Made by a program: the position numbers and the translations under genes. The notes under the pieces are model-generated. The model was not told where the DNA came from. It worked only from the letters and a program-made list of their open reading frames with translations, and did not search any database. This document shows positions 48,701 to 59,189 of a stretch of 64,000 bases of DNA, in pieces. The DNA is from Lamellibrachia columna (lineage: Eukaryota; Annelida; Polychaeta; Sabellida; Siboglinidae), in NCBI GenBank assembly GCA_963662155.1, contig OY759273.1, positions 1,677,107 to 1,741,106 on the forward strand, given 5' to 3'. The stretch's first letter is position 1; the number at the start of each line of letters is the position of its first letter.

Positions 48701-51250
48701 AACCATGTTGACAGCCCAGTCACTCCTCCCAGTCACTCCTCCGAGTCACTCCTCCCAGTCACTCCTCCCAGTCAATCCTCCGAGTCACTCCTCCCAGTCA
48801 CTCCTCCCAGTCACTCCTCCCAGTCACTCCTCCCAGTCACTCCTCCCAGTCACTCCTCCCAGTCACTCCTCTTGATGTTTGTGAATGACACCCCAACTAG
48901 TTTTGATGCTGCAGTGCTTCCCGCTTCAAAAGTATCATCAGAGTTGACGTCCAAAGCCATGACTGCTCCAGTTGAGACATCGACAAGATTGTTATGGTCA
49001 AGTGGGAATGATGGACGAGCAACGAAGACACCTGAACAACCTTGGTGTGCTTTTTAGAGAGGTGCACAGATTCAGGTCTCAAGTGTCGGTGCTGGCCGGA
49101 TGTAGATGAGTCCGTTCACCCACAGCTTGGCGGTCCTGCTCCTCCCAGCAACTTCATCCAGCAGCCTCATCCAGCAGTAGTTGAATATATGTACAGAAGG
49201 AAATCAACTGCCACCGTGGCGTGGTCGTGCGAGCATCTTGATGTGACTGGTGTCGAATCCTTTCACCTAGAGACCATGCAAGAATCCCAAGAGCCCGCGA
49301 GGCATGTCATCATATGTACCACTGAGTTCCCAGTATAGACTGTCTCCCAGAAGGCGTCAGTGCCAGCACCTGACATCATGTAGTCTATTGAATCCATGTA
49401 GGCCATCACAAAATGAAAGCCTCAGGATGAGGCTGCCCCGACTTTCGGTGGATGCTGAAGTGGAACACATTCAGCTTGAATATGAGGTGTCATCACCGCT
49501 ATTACCACCCAACAGTTCCATGCCCTGTTGCAGTGGCAATGTTGACGTCAGAGTCAGGCATGGGAGAAGAGTTCATTCATCTGCACCTTTACCAGCTTCA
49601 CCATCTCATTGTAGCTCTCAGCCAACACAAGATTGCCGAGTATGTCAATAGTAGCTGTCATTTCACTAATGTCGTCCTCCGATTGTCTGCTCTTTTGTGC
49701 AGCCCATTTCTTCTTCAGAATGTGTTATGCTTCATCTCGAAAGCAGACCAAACATGATAGATCACTGGGACATGTCAAAACAATATTAAATTTGTATCTG
49801 GCTTCAAGCTTATATTTCAATCAATTATGATAGCAACGTGGCCGACTGTTTTAATCTACTCTAATCTTTTCCTGCGGTTTCGCACCTGATTAGAGTCAAA
49901 AATGAAATAAATGTTCTGATGACTCTAGAATGTTTCAGTGGTGTTAGATGGATAGGAAAACCCTACACTAGACACCAACATGTCCTCTAGTATAAGTGGC
50001 TCAGATGTTTTATATATATAATCAACAAGTTGCCGTCATCTTGGACGCCATCTTGAATTCTGCATTTAGCTCAAGGTGGATTCTTGGGGATTTTTAGCAC
50101 ATTACTGTAGACCCTTTCAGGGTCTGTGGTGCAAAAATCAGCTTCTTGCGTAGAACTTTTAGGTTCCATGGTATTTTTGCCTAAAACACTGACTACAAGT
50201 TTACATGCCTCCAATTTGGCAACACTATTGAGATAACCCGCGGACACAAAATAGGCCATGCAGTGACTTGTATTGACATATATTTTATATGAATAAATCT
50301 TACTTTCCAAGCTGTCCCAGAGCGAACATCCACTTGGTGAGGTAGTGGAAGTACTGACCATCCCGGTCAGGCTCTTCCCCTATCCGCAGACCCCTGGTCC
50401 GTCCCAACACGCGGTAGACATCCGCCACCACAGATTCCGCCTGTTGCAAGAATGCTTCATCCTGGAGACAAAAACCACAGGCCTCAACATTAACACTGAC
50501 CCAGTGCCCTTTTTAGGCTGTCAGGCCAGTTTGGGCCACAAGTTTTCATTATAATGTTGGCCCAATTGAATTAGATAATTTTTTTTATCCAATTGGCCAA
50601 TATCGTTACAGCAAGTCACTATGACAGCATACAGCAAGTCACAATTTTAATGCAATTGCCTTTACTGTTATCATAACAGATTTTTTAAAGACGCCTAGAC
50701 AATTCTCGTTTCAATCAAACCAAACCGATCTATTATCCACTAGCTCGTTTGAGCAAATGTGTTATTTAATTTTGATGAAATTATTGGAAAAATGTGTAAA
50801 AAATTCTGCTTGTGTGGTTGTGCAACAACAATGTGTAGTTGAATAGACCATATTAGTATCTGAAATAAAAAATATAGCATATTTCATCATTTGTAGTTGA
50901 AATTTTTAAATGAAACATATTTTATCCAGGTCTAATTCTAAAAAAAATTACTTGCGCCGATTCTGCTCATTATTTCAGTCACAATGTTAACACAATACCA
51001 CACATACCTAAAGTTACTGTTATCATAATAATACAACAATTTTGTTTATAGGGTTAGTCCCAAAAAGTAAGACTACCTGTGTCAGACAGGTGCTATCTTT
51101 CTGTTTTCTTACTTGGAGCTGATGGTAGAGGGTCAGAAGGGCACAGACGCCGTGGGCATCTGTCCACAGGTATCTCAGTCCATTCGGCCAGATCTCCCTC
51201 TGTTTCATCCACTGCAGCTTGGTGAGAAGTTGTTCACACTGGGCAGTCAT
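35639..51250 (-). CDS. Uncharacterised six-hairpin-glycosidase-like protein gene
   Basis: Exons on the minus strand: 51250-51113, 50461-50304, 45024-44904, 40975-40838 and 38235-38159, then one of two last exons (37527-37245 or 35927-35639). All junctions are GT-AG with matching phases (0, 2, 0, 0, 2), giving 304 or 306 aa. Conserved-looking blocks are IWPNGLRYLWTDAHGV, DRDGQYFHYLTKWMFAL, DIHPAFV with HWKMKEDLS, DLGLGESLWMSHFF and KFAFTNFGVSYGL. To my knowledge these resemble bacterial and invertebrate proteins of the alpha/alpha six-hairpin (N-acylglucosamine-epimerase-like) fold whose activity is unknown; the assignment is from memory and needs a search. No signal peptide is seen. The start at 51250 is one choice and 51277 is in frame upstream. 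Introns hold several arrays and a degenerate transposon gene. Confidence 0.8.
36150..36935. repeat. 48/50-bp minisatellite, about 16 copies
   Basis: Core GCATGAACCACTACACTGTA with AGAGCTAGATGAGAG. Units differ by a GA dinucleotide (GAGAGTATC or GAGAGAGTATC). It lies between the two alternative last exons. The 36937-37190 stretch after it is unremarkable. Confidence 0.95.
37191..37196 (-). promoter_or_regulatory. Candidate polyadenylation signal for the proximal last exon
   Basis: AATAAA on the minus strand, about 49 bp after the stop of the exon at 37245-37527. This supports that exon as a genuine transcript end. Confidence 0.55.
37245..37527 (-). CDS. Proximal alternative last exon of the six-hairpin-like gene
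   Basis: Encodes 93 residues plus a stop, entered in phase 2 after the acceptor TGTATCTCCAG. Blocks are AGMWIDTGNGGFFCRQPHQ, KFAFTNFGVSYGL, LWPDRVARINQFFEGYRS and ITHVMQMNSINPGV. It has its own AATAAA about 49 bp downstream. It is clearly homologous to the distal last exon but well diverged from it. Confidence 0.82.
37528..38158. other. Last intron of the six-hairpin-like gene (proximal isoform)
   Basis: AT-rich. 37883-38044 has CCTGGTTACCTACAG at one end and ACTCAACCCTG at the other with CAAGTAC-rich interior, which hints at a small hAT-type MITE, but no target duplication is seen. Confidence 0.35.
38437..38870. repeat. 107-bp tandem repeat, 4 copies
   Basis: Core TATGTTTCCTGCTGACC with AAGCTAAGAGGGAGTGAG. 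Units are more than 95% identical. In the intron upstream of exon 5 of the six-hairpin-like gene. Confidence 0.93.
39221..39668. repeat. 64-bp tandem repeat, 7 copies
   Basis: Almost perfect units with core TTGTTGATCATCACACTTGA and GGTTATAGAGCC. Near identity indicates recent expansion or homogenisation. Confidence 0.96.
39868..39950. repeat. TA dinucleotide microsatellite, about 80 bp
   Basis: Uninterrupted TA run in an intron. The 39951-40837 stretch after it is AT-rich with nothing else recognised. Confidence 0.97.
40976..41065. repeat. 10-bp tandem repeat overlapping a splice acceptor, about 9 copies
   Basis: Unit AACACATGTA on the plus strand, TGTTTACATG on the gene strand. The last unit on the gene strand reads CGTTTACAG and is the acceptor of exon 4 of the six-hairpin-like gene (exon starts at 40975). 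Confidence 0.9.
41066..41656. other. Intron 3 of the six-hairpin-like gene, non-repetitive part
   Basis: AT-rich intron sequence with no recognised element. Confidence 0.5.
41657..44757. repeat. 26-bp minisatellite, about 119 copies
   Basis: Core GGATCACACCAAGGAGGATG followed by a variable hexamer such as CCTGTA, TCTGTA or AGTGTA. A 1,222-bp block (47 units) is duplicated: the variant order from about 42120 recurs from about 43342, including the AGGACGCC and ATATGTG units. It ends about 147 bp from exon 3 of the six-hairpin-like gene. Confidence 0.97.
45025..46097. other. Intron 2 of the six-hairpin-like gene, left part
   Basis: AT-rich, with an AT microsatellite at about 45690-45753. Short ORFs here show no family features. 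Confidence 0.5.
46098..46347. repeat. 41-bp tandem repeat, 6 copies
   Basis: Core TGTATTTTAGTGTGCAATAC; units are practically identical. Confidence 0.96.
46377..46688. repeat. 21-bp G-rich minisatellite, about 15 copies
   Basis: Core CCGGGAGGGAGAGGGAGCAG on the plus strand. Each unit has three GGG runs separated by 1-3 bases, so adjacent units satisfy the usual G-quadruplex pattern. The ORFs in all frames are repeat shadows. Confidence 0.97.
46760..47450 (+). mobile_element. CR1-like LINE fragment, endonuclease domain, disrupted by an array
   Basis: Translation gives TNAQSIVNKMDEFKATVLEY, KLNIIGIT and PEYELYRSD, then after the array IGVCYRTTSS, NNEQILHLLNLVDGISA and PHLLLMEDF. These are blocks of the apurinic-like endonuclease at the start of CR1-type LINE ORF2. 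A 19-bp array sits exactly at the IGVCY codons. Stops and shifts make it non-functional. The copy ends near the 30-bp array at 47450. Confidence 0.8.
47097..47348. repeat. 19-bp minisatellite inside the LINE endonuclease, about 13 copies
   Basis: Core ATTGGGGTGTGCTACAGTG, encoding IGVCYS in the LINE frame, with ATTGAGGTGGGATACTGTG variants. The unit matches the coding sequence on both flanks. Confidence 0.93.
47450..47640. repeat. 30-bp minisatellite, about 6 copies
   Basis: Core CCTTCCCACAATGGCCCTTA. The first units are more diverged than the last four. Confidence 0.93.
48110..48475. repeat. 90-bp tandem repeat, 4 copies, in the degenerate gene
   Basis: Unit length is a multiple of three and translates on the minus strand as a 30-residue block containing LVNQASDTHSGVYMGRGLA. 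The first copy continues the host frame from VVATNTDILVM, so the array arose by in-frame duplication of coding sequence. Confidence 0.9.
48715..48871. repeat. 13-bp tandem repeat, 12 copies
   Basis: Unit AGTCACTCCTCCC with C/G change at the last position in a few copies. Confidence 0.95.
49761..50303. other. Intron 2 of the six-hairpin-like gene, right part
   Basis: No further exon or element recognised between the degenerate gene and exon 2. Intron 1 (50462-51112) likewise holds nothing identified. Confidence 0.5.
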
Positions 51251-51702
51251 CACTGTCCACACATCAATGCAGTACATGTTGTAGCAGATAACACGAGGGA
51301 TGTATTGCTACCACACCCCATTACGTGACAGCAGAACTGGGGATGATTCCATGTAAGTGATTCCAATTCCCAAACACATGTATTTTAAGTTGATTCCCCC
51401 ACCCTACTGCAATTCCCACTCCTACACATTTTTTTAATCTGATTCCACCTGCTCTATAAGTATGTTTGGTTTACACATTATTTTCACACCTAGATACACT
51501 CAATCTGTTCCTAGAAAACCTAGAAACCCTGGAGGATTTCCATTTCCGCTTTGCTGATGTCACAGATCTGATACGACGAACATAAAAGAACTAGTCCTAT
51601 CAGGCGTCCCTCGGGGCACAGTGTTGGGTCCGCTGCCTTTACTCGCATACATCAATGACAAGCCTACATGTGTGACATCGAACATCAAACTGTTCGCAGA
51701 CA

Positions 51703-51970
51703 ACAACCTGCTGTACCACAGGATCAGACAACAGCCTGCTGTACCACAGGATCAGACAACAGCCTGCTGTACCACAGGATCAGACAACAGCCTGCTGTAC
51801 CACAGGATCAGACAACAGCCTGCTGTACCACAGGATCAGACAACAGCCTGCTGTACCACAGGATCAGACAACAGCCTGCTGTACCACAGGATCAGACAAC
51901 AGCCTGCTGTACCACAGGATCAGACAACAGCCTGCTGTACCACAGGATCAGACAACAGCCTGCTGTACCG
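51703..51970. repeat. 28-bp minisatellite at the RT active-site motif, 10 units
   Basis: Core CCTGCTGTACCACAGGATCA. The unit comes from the codons following FADN (NLLYR). Nine extra units add 252 bp, a multiple of three, so the LINE frame resumes after the array as SLLYRSVSSGEDS. Confidence 0.94.
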
Positions 51971-52262
51971 CAGTGTCAGCAGTGGAGAAGATTCTGTGTG
52001 CCTGCAGGAAGACCTGGACAAACTACAAGAATGGGAGAAGACCTGGCTCATGAGCTTTCATCCTGAAAAATGTGAAGTCCTGCAAATCACAAACAAAACA
52101 AAAACCCATAATTCCACATCCACGGCCTTAAATTATCCCTCGCCATTGACCACATCCCAAAATGAAAACAGCAGAAAGCGAGGCAAGTGGCTGCTGCTAC
52201 TGGTGAACGTTTGCACAACACAGCCAAGTATCTGGGCGTCAACATCAACAGCAAACTATCAC

Positions 52263-54302
52263 CAGGCCTGGGGTAATAGTAATATGTAATAGTAACGATT
52301 TTGACATAACATGACTTGTTAACATTTCCAATTTGGAACCTTTTTTGTGGTGATAGTTACACTTCTTGGTGTGTTACAGACGAATGTAGGGCATAGTAAT
52401 TTTAGGTATGTGTTATTTAAAAAAAATCATATCATCTGACATAACTGCATTTGAGCCAGGCACATTGGGAAGTTTGCTGGTAGAACATGTTGGCAGTGTA
52501 ACTGTGGATTTTTAGATGATTTCAATAGGCGGAAGGATTTTTGGCAATTTTTTCGCCACAAGGCATGTGTGCGTAGTAATTCATGCAGAAATTGGTCAAC
52601 ATTGACGGGTGTGGCACGTTCAGGCATTTTAAAAGAGTTAGAAATAAGTGATTTTGACTAAACTCGACTAGCATGTCAGTGAAATGATGAGAACAGCAGG
52701 TAAGAGAAGTTTCAGAATTTTTGATGGTTTCATTTTCTTATAATCATGCAGAACATTAACATGACCGCCAATGGGAAATGTAACAGGAGGCTGAACCCTG
52801 AAATGGGAACTTAATAAATTCATATTATGTGACATGAGTGCCTTTGAGCAGGAATATTCACAGGTTTGTTTGTAGAAGCAATTGGCTGTGAACAGTGCAT
52901 TTTTTTTAACTGGCGGAGGGATTTATGAGAATTTTTCTGCTATGGGCCACGTGGGAGCATGAATAAATGGCTATTTTTTTTAACTATTGACGGACATCGC
53001 ACGTGGGGCATTTTACAAGAGCTGGAGGTACGTGACTTTGATAGAAAGTTGGTGAGCATGTCAATGAGATGATGGCAGTTGCTGCACATTTTTTTCAGAA
53101 TTTTTGATGGTCAGGTTTTCCTATAATCAGACAAAATGTTAACATGGCCACCAATGCAATTTTGTATAGTGGTCTGACTCCGGTAATGTTTGAAAAAAAT
53201 CCAGGGGCTTATACCAACTTTTCTGAGTTTCTCTCAATTGGTAGTTAGCTTGCACAATATTGACCAAAAGTATGAAAACACATCCTATCCTTGAGCCAAA
53301 AATTAACTGTCCACCAAGCAGCAGCCGAGCAGTATGGGTCTACTATGGGATAATCAGACTGTGTTATGTGACAGTGACATTGCTTTTCTGTTTCTTTCCA
53401 ATGAATATATGAAACTTCTATATCCGTCGGGAATTGTGTGAGGTTAATTTAATTGGGACATTTATGAGTTAATTATAATTTTAATTGCCAGCAAGATCTA
53501 CCACCCAGAAGTTCATGTCAGTTAAATGCAATAGTCATCTTTTAAAGTAAAGTGATCTTGTTCTGATGTTAGATGTGTGATGTGATATAAAACACCTAGA
53601 GATTGAGTACAGAGAGACTATAGACAGGACATCTTGTTCTGATGTTAGATATGTGATGTGATATAAAACACCTAGAGATTGAGTACAGAGAGACTACAGA
53701 CAGGACATCTTGTTCTGATGTTAGATATGTGATGTGATATAAAACACCCAGAGATCGAGTACAGAGAGACTACAGACAGGACATCTTGTTCTGATGTTAG
53801 ATATGTGATGTGATATAAAACACCTAGAGATTGAGTACAGAGAGACTACAGACAGGACATCTTGTTCTGATGTTAGATATGTGATGTGATATAAAACACC
53901 CAGAGATCGTGTACAGAGAGACTACAGACAGGACATCTTGCCACATCTCAGTATTGTTGTATGCAAGAGATTTTGGGTTGACAACGGTCAATTGACACTA
54001 AAGTAAACAGTTGTTTTGCCTCCAAAATAAAGAATAAACTGTCATCTAAGTATTTGTTGTTAGTTTTTCAGAAAATGTGCACTTACTATGAACGAAACAC
54101 CCATCAGTTAATTTGAATCTATGCAAGTGATTAAGTATGTAAAATATTTAATTGAAAGAAAATACTTCCGGTGGAAAATGTAATAGTAATAGTTTGAAAT
54201 GTAATAGTAATATATTACATTGTTTTCAGCATGTATTAGTAATAGAAAGGAAACAAAGAAATAGTAATCTATTCTATTGCAATGTAATAGATCCCAGGCC
54301 TG
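52263..54302. mobile_element. Non-autonomous hAT-like element, 2,040 bp, inserted in the LINE
   Basis: Flanked by ACTATCAC (52255-52262) and ACTATCAT (54303-54310), an 8-bp target duplication. Both ends read CAGGCCTGGG inward. Removing it restores LINE codons SKLSWNHHV across the junction. Inside, about 52390-52790 and 52800-53170 are diverged copies of each other, with shared GGCATTTTA-AAGAG, AGCATGTCA and AATTTTTGATGGT blocks. No intact transposase; a 66-codon minus-strand ORF at 52427-52627 is unassigned. Subterminal TAATAGTAAT repeats occur at both ends. Confidence 0.85.
53560..53937. repeat. 76-bp tandem repeat, about 5 copies, inside the hAT
   Basis: Core CATCTTGTTCTGATGTTAGA with GATATAAAACACC. 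Units are over 95% identical. Confidence 0.94.
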
Positions 54303-54609
54303 ACTATCATGGAACCACCACGTAGACGCCATCACAAAGAAAGCCAATAGCACCCTTGCCTTCCTCAGATGTAACACCAGCAACTGCTCCTAACCTGTCA
54401 TATTATTACCAGACCCACGTGAGACCAACATTGGAGTATGCTTCATCTGTGTGGGATCTTGCCACCAAAAGAAACGTAGACAAACTGGAGAGGGTACAGC
54501 GGCGTGCTGCCAGATATGTATAAAGTGACTGGCGACACCTGAGCAGTCCTACCAGGATGATACAACAACTTCAGTGGCAGTCCTTAGAGCATTGCAGGTG
54601 CATGGAGAG

Positions 54610-57600
54610 GCTCACTATGTCTATGATGTACAGGATACAGAACGACCTAGTATACATGGCGAGGCTCACTGTGATGTACAGGATATAGAACGGCCTAGTA
54701 TACATGGCGAGGCTCACTGTGATGTACAGGATACAGAACGGCCTAGTAGACATGGCAAGGCTCACTATGTCTATGATGTACAGGATATAGAACGGCCTAG
54801 TATACATGGCGAGGCTCACTATGATGTACAGGATACAGAACGGCCTAGTAGACATGGCAAGGCTCACTATGATGTACAGGATAGAGAACGGCCTGGTAGA
54901 CATGGCGAGGCTCACTATGATGTACAGGATACAGAACGACCTAGTATACATGGCGAGGCTCACTGTGATGTACAGGATACAGAACGGCCTAGTAGACATG
55001 GCGAGGCTCACTATGATGTACAGGATACAGAACGACCTAGTATACATGGCGAGGCTCACTGTGATGTACAGGATACAGAACGGCCTAGTAGACATGGCGA
55101 GGCTCACTATGATGTACAGGATACAGAACGACCTAGTATACATGGCGAGGCTCACTGTGATGTACAGGATACAGAACGGCCTAGTAGACATGGCGAGGCT
55201 CACTATGAGGTACGGGATACAGAACGGCCTAGTAGACATGGCGAGGCTCACTGTGATGTACAGGATACAGAACGGCCTAGTAGACATGGCGAGGCTCACT
55301 ATGAGGTACAGGATACAGAACGGCCTAGTAGACATGGCGAGGCTCACTATGATGTACAGGATACAGAACGACCTAGTATACATGGCGAGGCTCACTGTGA
55401 TGTACAGGATACAGAACGGCCTAGTAGACATGGCGAGGCTCACTATGAGGTACGGGATACAGAACGGCCTAGTAGACATGGCGAGGCTCACTGTGATGTA
55501 CAGGATACAGAACGGCCTAGTAGACATGGCGAGGCTCACTATGAGGTACGGGATACAGAACGGCCTAGTAGACATGGTGAGGCTCACTATGAGGTACGGG
55601 ATACAGAACGGCCTAGTAGACATGGCGAGGCTCACTATGTTGTACAGGATACAGAACGGCCTAGTAGACATGGCGAGGCTCACTATGATGTACAGGATAT
55701 AGAACGGCCTAGTATACATGGCGAGGCTCACTATGATGTACAGGATACAGAACGACCTAGTATACATGGCGAGGCTCACTGTGATGTACAGGATACAGAA
55801 CGGCCTAGTAGACATGGCGAGGCTCACTATGAGGTACGGGATACAGAACGGCCTAGTAGACATGGCGAGGCTCACTATGAGGTACGGGATACAGAATGGC
55901 CTAGTAGACATGGCGAGGCTCACTATGAGGTACGGGATACAGAACGGCCTAGTAGACATGGCGAGGCTCACTATGATGTACAGGATACAGAACGGCCTAG
56001 TAGACATGGTGAGGCCCACTATGATGTACATGATACAGAACGGCCTGGTATACATGGCAAGACTCACTATGATGTACAGGATACAGAACGGCCTAGTAGA
56101 CATGACGAGGCTCACGATGATGTACAGGATACAGAACGGCCTAGTAGACATGGCGAGGCTCACTATGATGTACAGGATACAGAACGACCTAGTAGACATG
56201 GCAAGGCTCACTATGATGTACAGGATACAGAACGGCCTAGTAGACATGGCGAGGCTCACTATGAGGTACGGGATACAGAACGGCCTAGTAGACATGGCGA
56301 GGCTCACTATGTCTATGATGTACAGGATACAGAACAGCCTAGTAGACATGGCAAGGCTCACTATGATGTACAGGATACAGAACGGCCTAGTAGACATGGC
56401 GAGGCTCACTATGATGTACAGGATACAGAACGGCCTAGTAGACATGGCGAGGCTCACTATGAGGTACAGGATACAGAACGGCCTAGTAGACATGGCGAGA
56501 CTCAATATGAGGTACAGGATACAGAACGGCCTGGTAGACATGGCGAGGCTCACTATGATGTACAGGATACAGAATGGCCCGGTAGACATGGCGAGGCTCA
56601 CTATGATGTACAGGATACAGAACGGCCTAGTAGACATGGCGAGGCTCACTATGTCTATGATATACAGGATACAGAACGGCCTAGTAGACATGGCAAGGCT
56701 CACTATGATGTACAGGATACAGAACGGCCTAGTAGACATGGCGAGGCTCACTATGATGTACAGGATACAGAACGGCCTAGTAGACATGGCGAGGCTCACT
56801 ATGATGTACAGGATACAGAACGACCTAGTAGACATGGCGAGGCTCACTATGATGTACAGGATACAGAACGACCTAGTAGACATGGCGAGGCTCACTATGA
56901 TGTACAGGATACAGAACGGCCTAGTAGACATGGCAAGGCTCACTATGATGTACAGGATACAGAACGGCCTGGTAGACATGGCGAGGCTCACTATGATGTA
57001 TAGGATACAGAACGGCCTGGTAGACATGGCGAGGCTCACTATGATGTACAGGATACAGAACGGCCTAGTAGACATGGCGAGGCCCACTATGATGTACATG
57101 ATACAGAACGGCCTGGTATACATGGCAAGGCTCACTATGATGTACAGGATACAGAACGGCCTAGTAGACATGACGAGGCTCACGATGATGTACAGGATAC
57201 AGAACGGCCTAGTAGACATGGCGAGGCTCACTATGATGTACAGGATACAGAACGACCTAGTAGACATGGCAAGGCTCACTATGATGTACAGGATACAGAA
57301 CGGCCTAGTAGACATGGCGAGGCTCACTATGAGGTACGGGATACAGAACGGCCTAGTAGACATGGCGAGGCTCACTATGTCTATGATGTACAGGATACAG
57401 AACAGCCTAGTAGACATGGCAAGGCTCACTATGATGTACAGGATACAGAACGGCCTAGTAGACATGGCGAGGCTCACTATGATGTACAGGATACAGAACG
57501 GCCTAGTAGACATGGCGAGGCTCACTATGAGGTACAGGATACAGAACGGCCTAGTAGACATGGCGAGGCTCAATATGAGGTACAGGATACAGAACGGCCT

Positions 57601-58140
57601 GGTAGACATGGCGAGGCTCACTATGATGTACAGGATACAGAATGGCCCGGTAGACATGGCGAGGCTCACTATGATGTACAGGATACAGAACGGCCTAGTA
57701 GACATGGCGAGGCTCACTATGTCTATGATATACAGGATACAGAACGGCCTAGTAGACATGGCAAGGCTCACTATGATGTACAGGATACAGAACGGCCTAG
57801 TAGACATGGCGAGGCTCACTATGATGTACAGGATACAGAACAGCCTAGTAGACATGGCAAGGCTCACTATGATGTACAGGATACAGAACGACCTAGTAGA
57901 CATGGCGAGGCTCACTATGATGTACAGGATACAGAACGACCTAGTAGACATGGCGAGGCTCACTATGATGTACAGGATACAGAACGGCCTAGTAGACATG
58001 GCAAGGCTCACTATGATGTACAGGATACAGAACGGCCTGGTAGACATGGCGAGGCTCACTATGATGTACAGGATACAGAACGGCCTGGTAGACATGGCGA
58101 GGCTCACTATGATGTACAGGATACAGAACGGCCTAGTAGA
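54610..58140. repeat. 48-bp minisatellite grown from LINE coding sequence, about 73 copies
   Basis: Core CATGGCGAGGCTCACTATGA followed by TGTACAGGATACAGAACGG. In the LINE frame the unit encodes MARLTMMYRIQNGLVD, which continues the ORF2 C-terminal sequence on both sides. Some units have TATAGAAC, a stop, in that frame. A 1,068-bp block (22 units plus two 6-bp insertions) recurs: 56011 onward matches 57079 onward. It opens ORFs of 864 and 809 codons forward and 1,281 codons reverse, all secondary to the repeat. Confidence 0.96.
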
Positions 58141-58384
58141 CATCCTTGCCACACAATATACATCACCAGCACGTACCCACTGCACCCCAGAACAATTATC
58201 TGAAGGGTACAGAGGACACCCGTTCCAACTGATGTTCCTGGCATACCAGCATTCGTTTTTCGCGGCCACACTAGCCCCCTGCCCTGGAACGGCCTTCCGG
58301 TCACAGTTGTAAAAGCTCCCTCTCTGCCTCTGGATGCTTTCAAGCAACGCCTGGCCAGCGCTGCTATTGACACTACCGTTTAAT

Positions 58385-59189
58385 GTGCGACACTTCATTT
58401 TAAATTGAACCAGCACATTGCATTACAAACATTTTAACCACACCTGCACCTGTACATTCACTCGTCGTGCCACGCACGCACCTTTCTCGTTCACGTTGTC
58501 GTACACCTAGTGTCGTGACGGTAGTGAAATAACGGAAGATACAAAGACTGGTGCAATTCGCAGCGCTATTTGGACCGCAAAAGTGCCCTAAGACAATATC
58601 TGCCGTTTTGTCCCCGGCTTTGAGTTCTGCGTATACAAAAACTATACCTGTGCCAAATGTGGGCGTAGCCGTACGTAACCGATTTTTGCATTCTGACTAG
58701 TAGTAGTGTTGCGGGCAGTTTCGGAATGGGGGCAAAGTGGAGATGATTCTCACTTGGGACGGACCATTGTGAGAATTCCCTAAACGCCCGCCCAAGTTGG
58801 AATGGACTAAACGTTGATTCTCACTTGGGACGGACCATTGTGAGAATTCAGAAAACGATCAAATGGATTACGGTGTATTTGAACTCTGCCCGGCGTGATA
58901 TGTTTCTTTGAAGATGTGCTCAGTCGAGGTGTGCTGAGCGTATATTTAAATTGACACATGCGCCTGTATAAGATCATGTCCTGCGGTAGAAAATAATAAT
59001 AGGCTTCTTTAGCACATAGAGCTTTGACTTTGAACACGTACAATGGAGGTCCTAGGTGTTATAGGTACTTCACTAGCTACCAGTTCATAATTGGTTAGCC
59101 AGCGTAGATGTTGAAACATGTCCTTTGTGTGTGTTGTGAATGTGTTGAAGCTGTAGCGGAGCAACAAAGGGGGTAATTAACTAGCTAAT
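58385..59189. other. LINE 3' flank and candidate transposon end
   Basis: A block TTCTCACTTGGGACGGACCA followed by TTGTGAGAATTC occurs twice, at about 58744 and 58815. GGGGGCAAAGTGG at about 58730 and CGCCCGCCCAAGTTGG at about 58785 resemble reverse complements of sequence at 61915-62005. Confidence 0.4.

Larger units (their letters stand above)
47716..49760 (-). pseudogene. Degenerate transposon-associated gene nested in an intron
   Basis: Minus-strand frames in order include MTATIDILGNLVLAESYNEM (about 49600), AYMDSIDYMMSGAGTDAFW (about 49390), then LVVATNTDILVMLVNQ (about 48450) and finally GERFLITLYWEHQRTA (about 47910). I recognise these as pieces of a multicopy protein type in invertebrate and fish genomes with a TDLLVLL-like motif, of unknown function and probably carried by a mobile element. 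Frame shifts separate the pieces. A 90-bp in-frame repeat and a 13-bp array interrupt it. It lies in intron 2 of the six-hairpin-like gene on the same strand. The assignment is moderate and from memory. Confidence 0.5.
51580..58384 (+). mobile_element. L2/CR1-like LINE copy with internal arrays and a hAT insertion
   Basis: Starts with the RT block LSGVPRGTVLGPLPLLAYIND and IKLFADN, then DLDKLQEWEKTWLMSFHPEKC. After a 2,040-bp insertion it resumes with WNHHVDAITKKANSTLAFL, YYQTHVRPTLEYASSVWD and MIQQLQWQSLEHCR, and ends FFAATLA, LPWNGLPVTVVKAPS and DAFKQRL before a stop at about 58381. The catalytic FADD motif reads FADN, and there is a frame shift near 58285 and a stop near 54520, so it is inactive. 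Two minisatellites, 28 bp and 48 bp, have grown from its own coding sequence. The 5' part (endonuclease) is absent. Confidence 0.88.

Noticed and set aside
54571..58416. A 1,281-codon minus-strand ORF of MSTRPFCILYIIVSLA-like repeats, resembling a multipass membrane protein
   Set aside because: It is the antisense reading of a 48-bp array grown in LINE coding sequence. The unit is a multiple of three, so open frames appear on both strands without selection.
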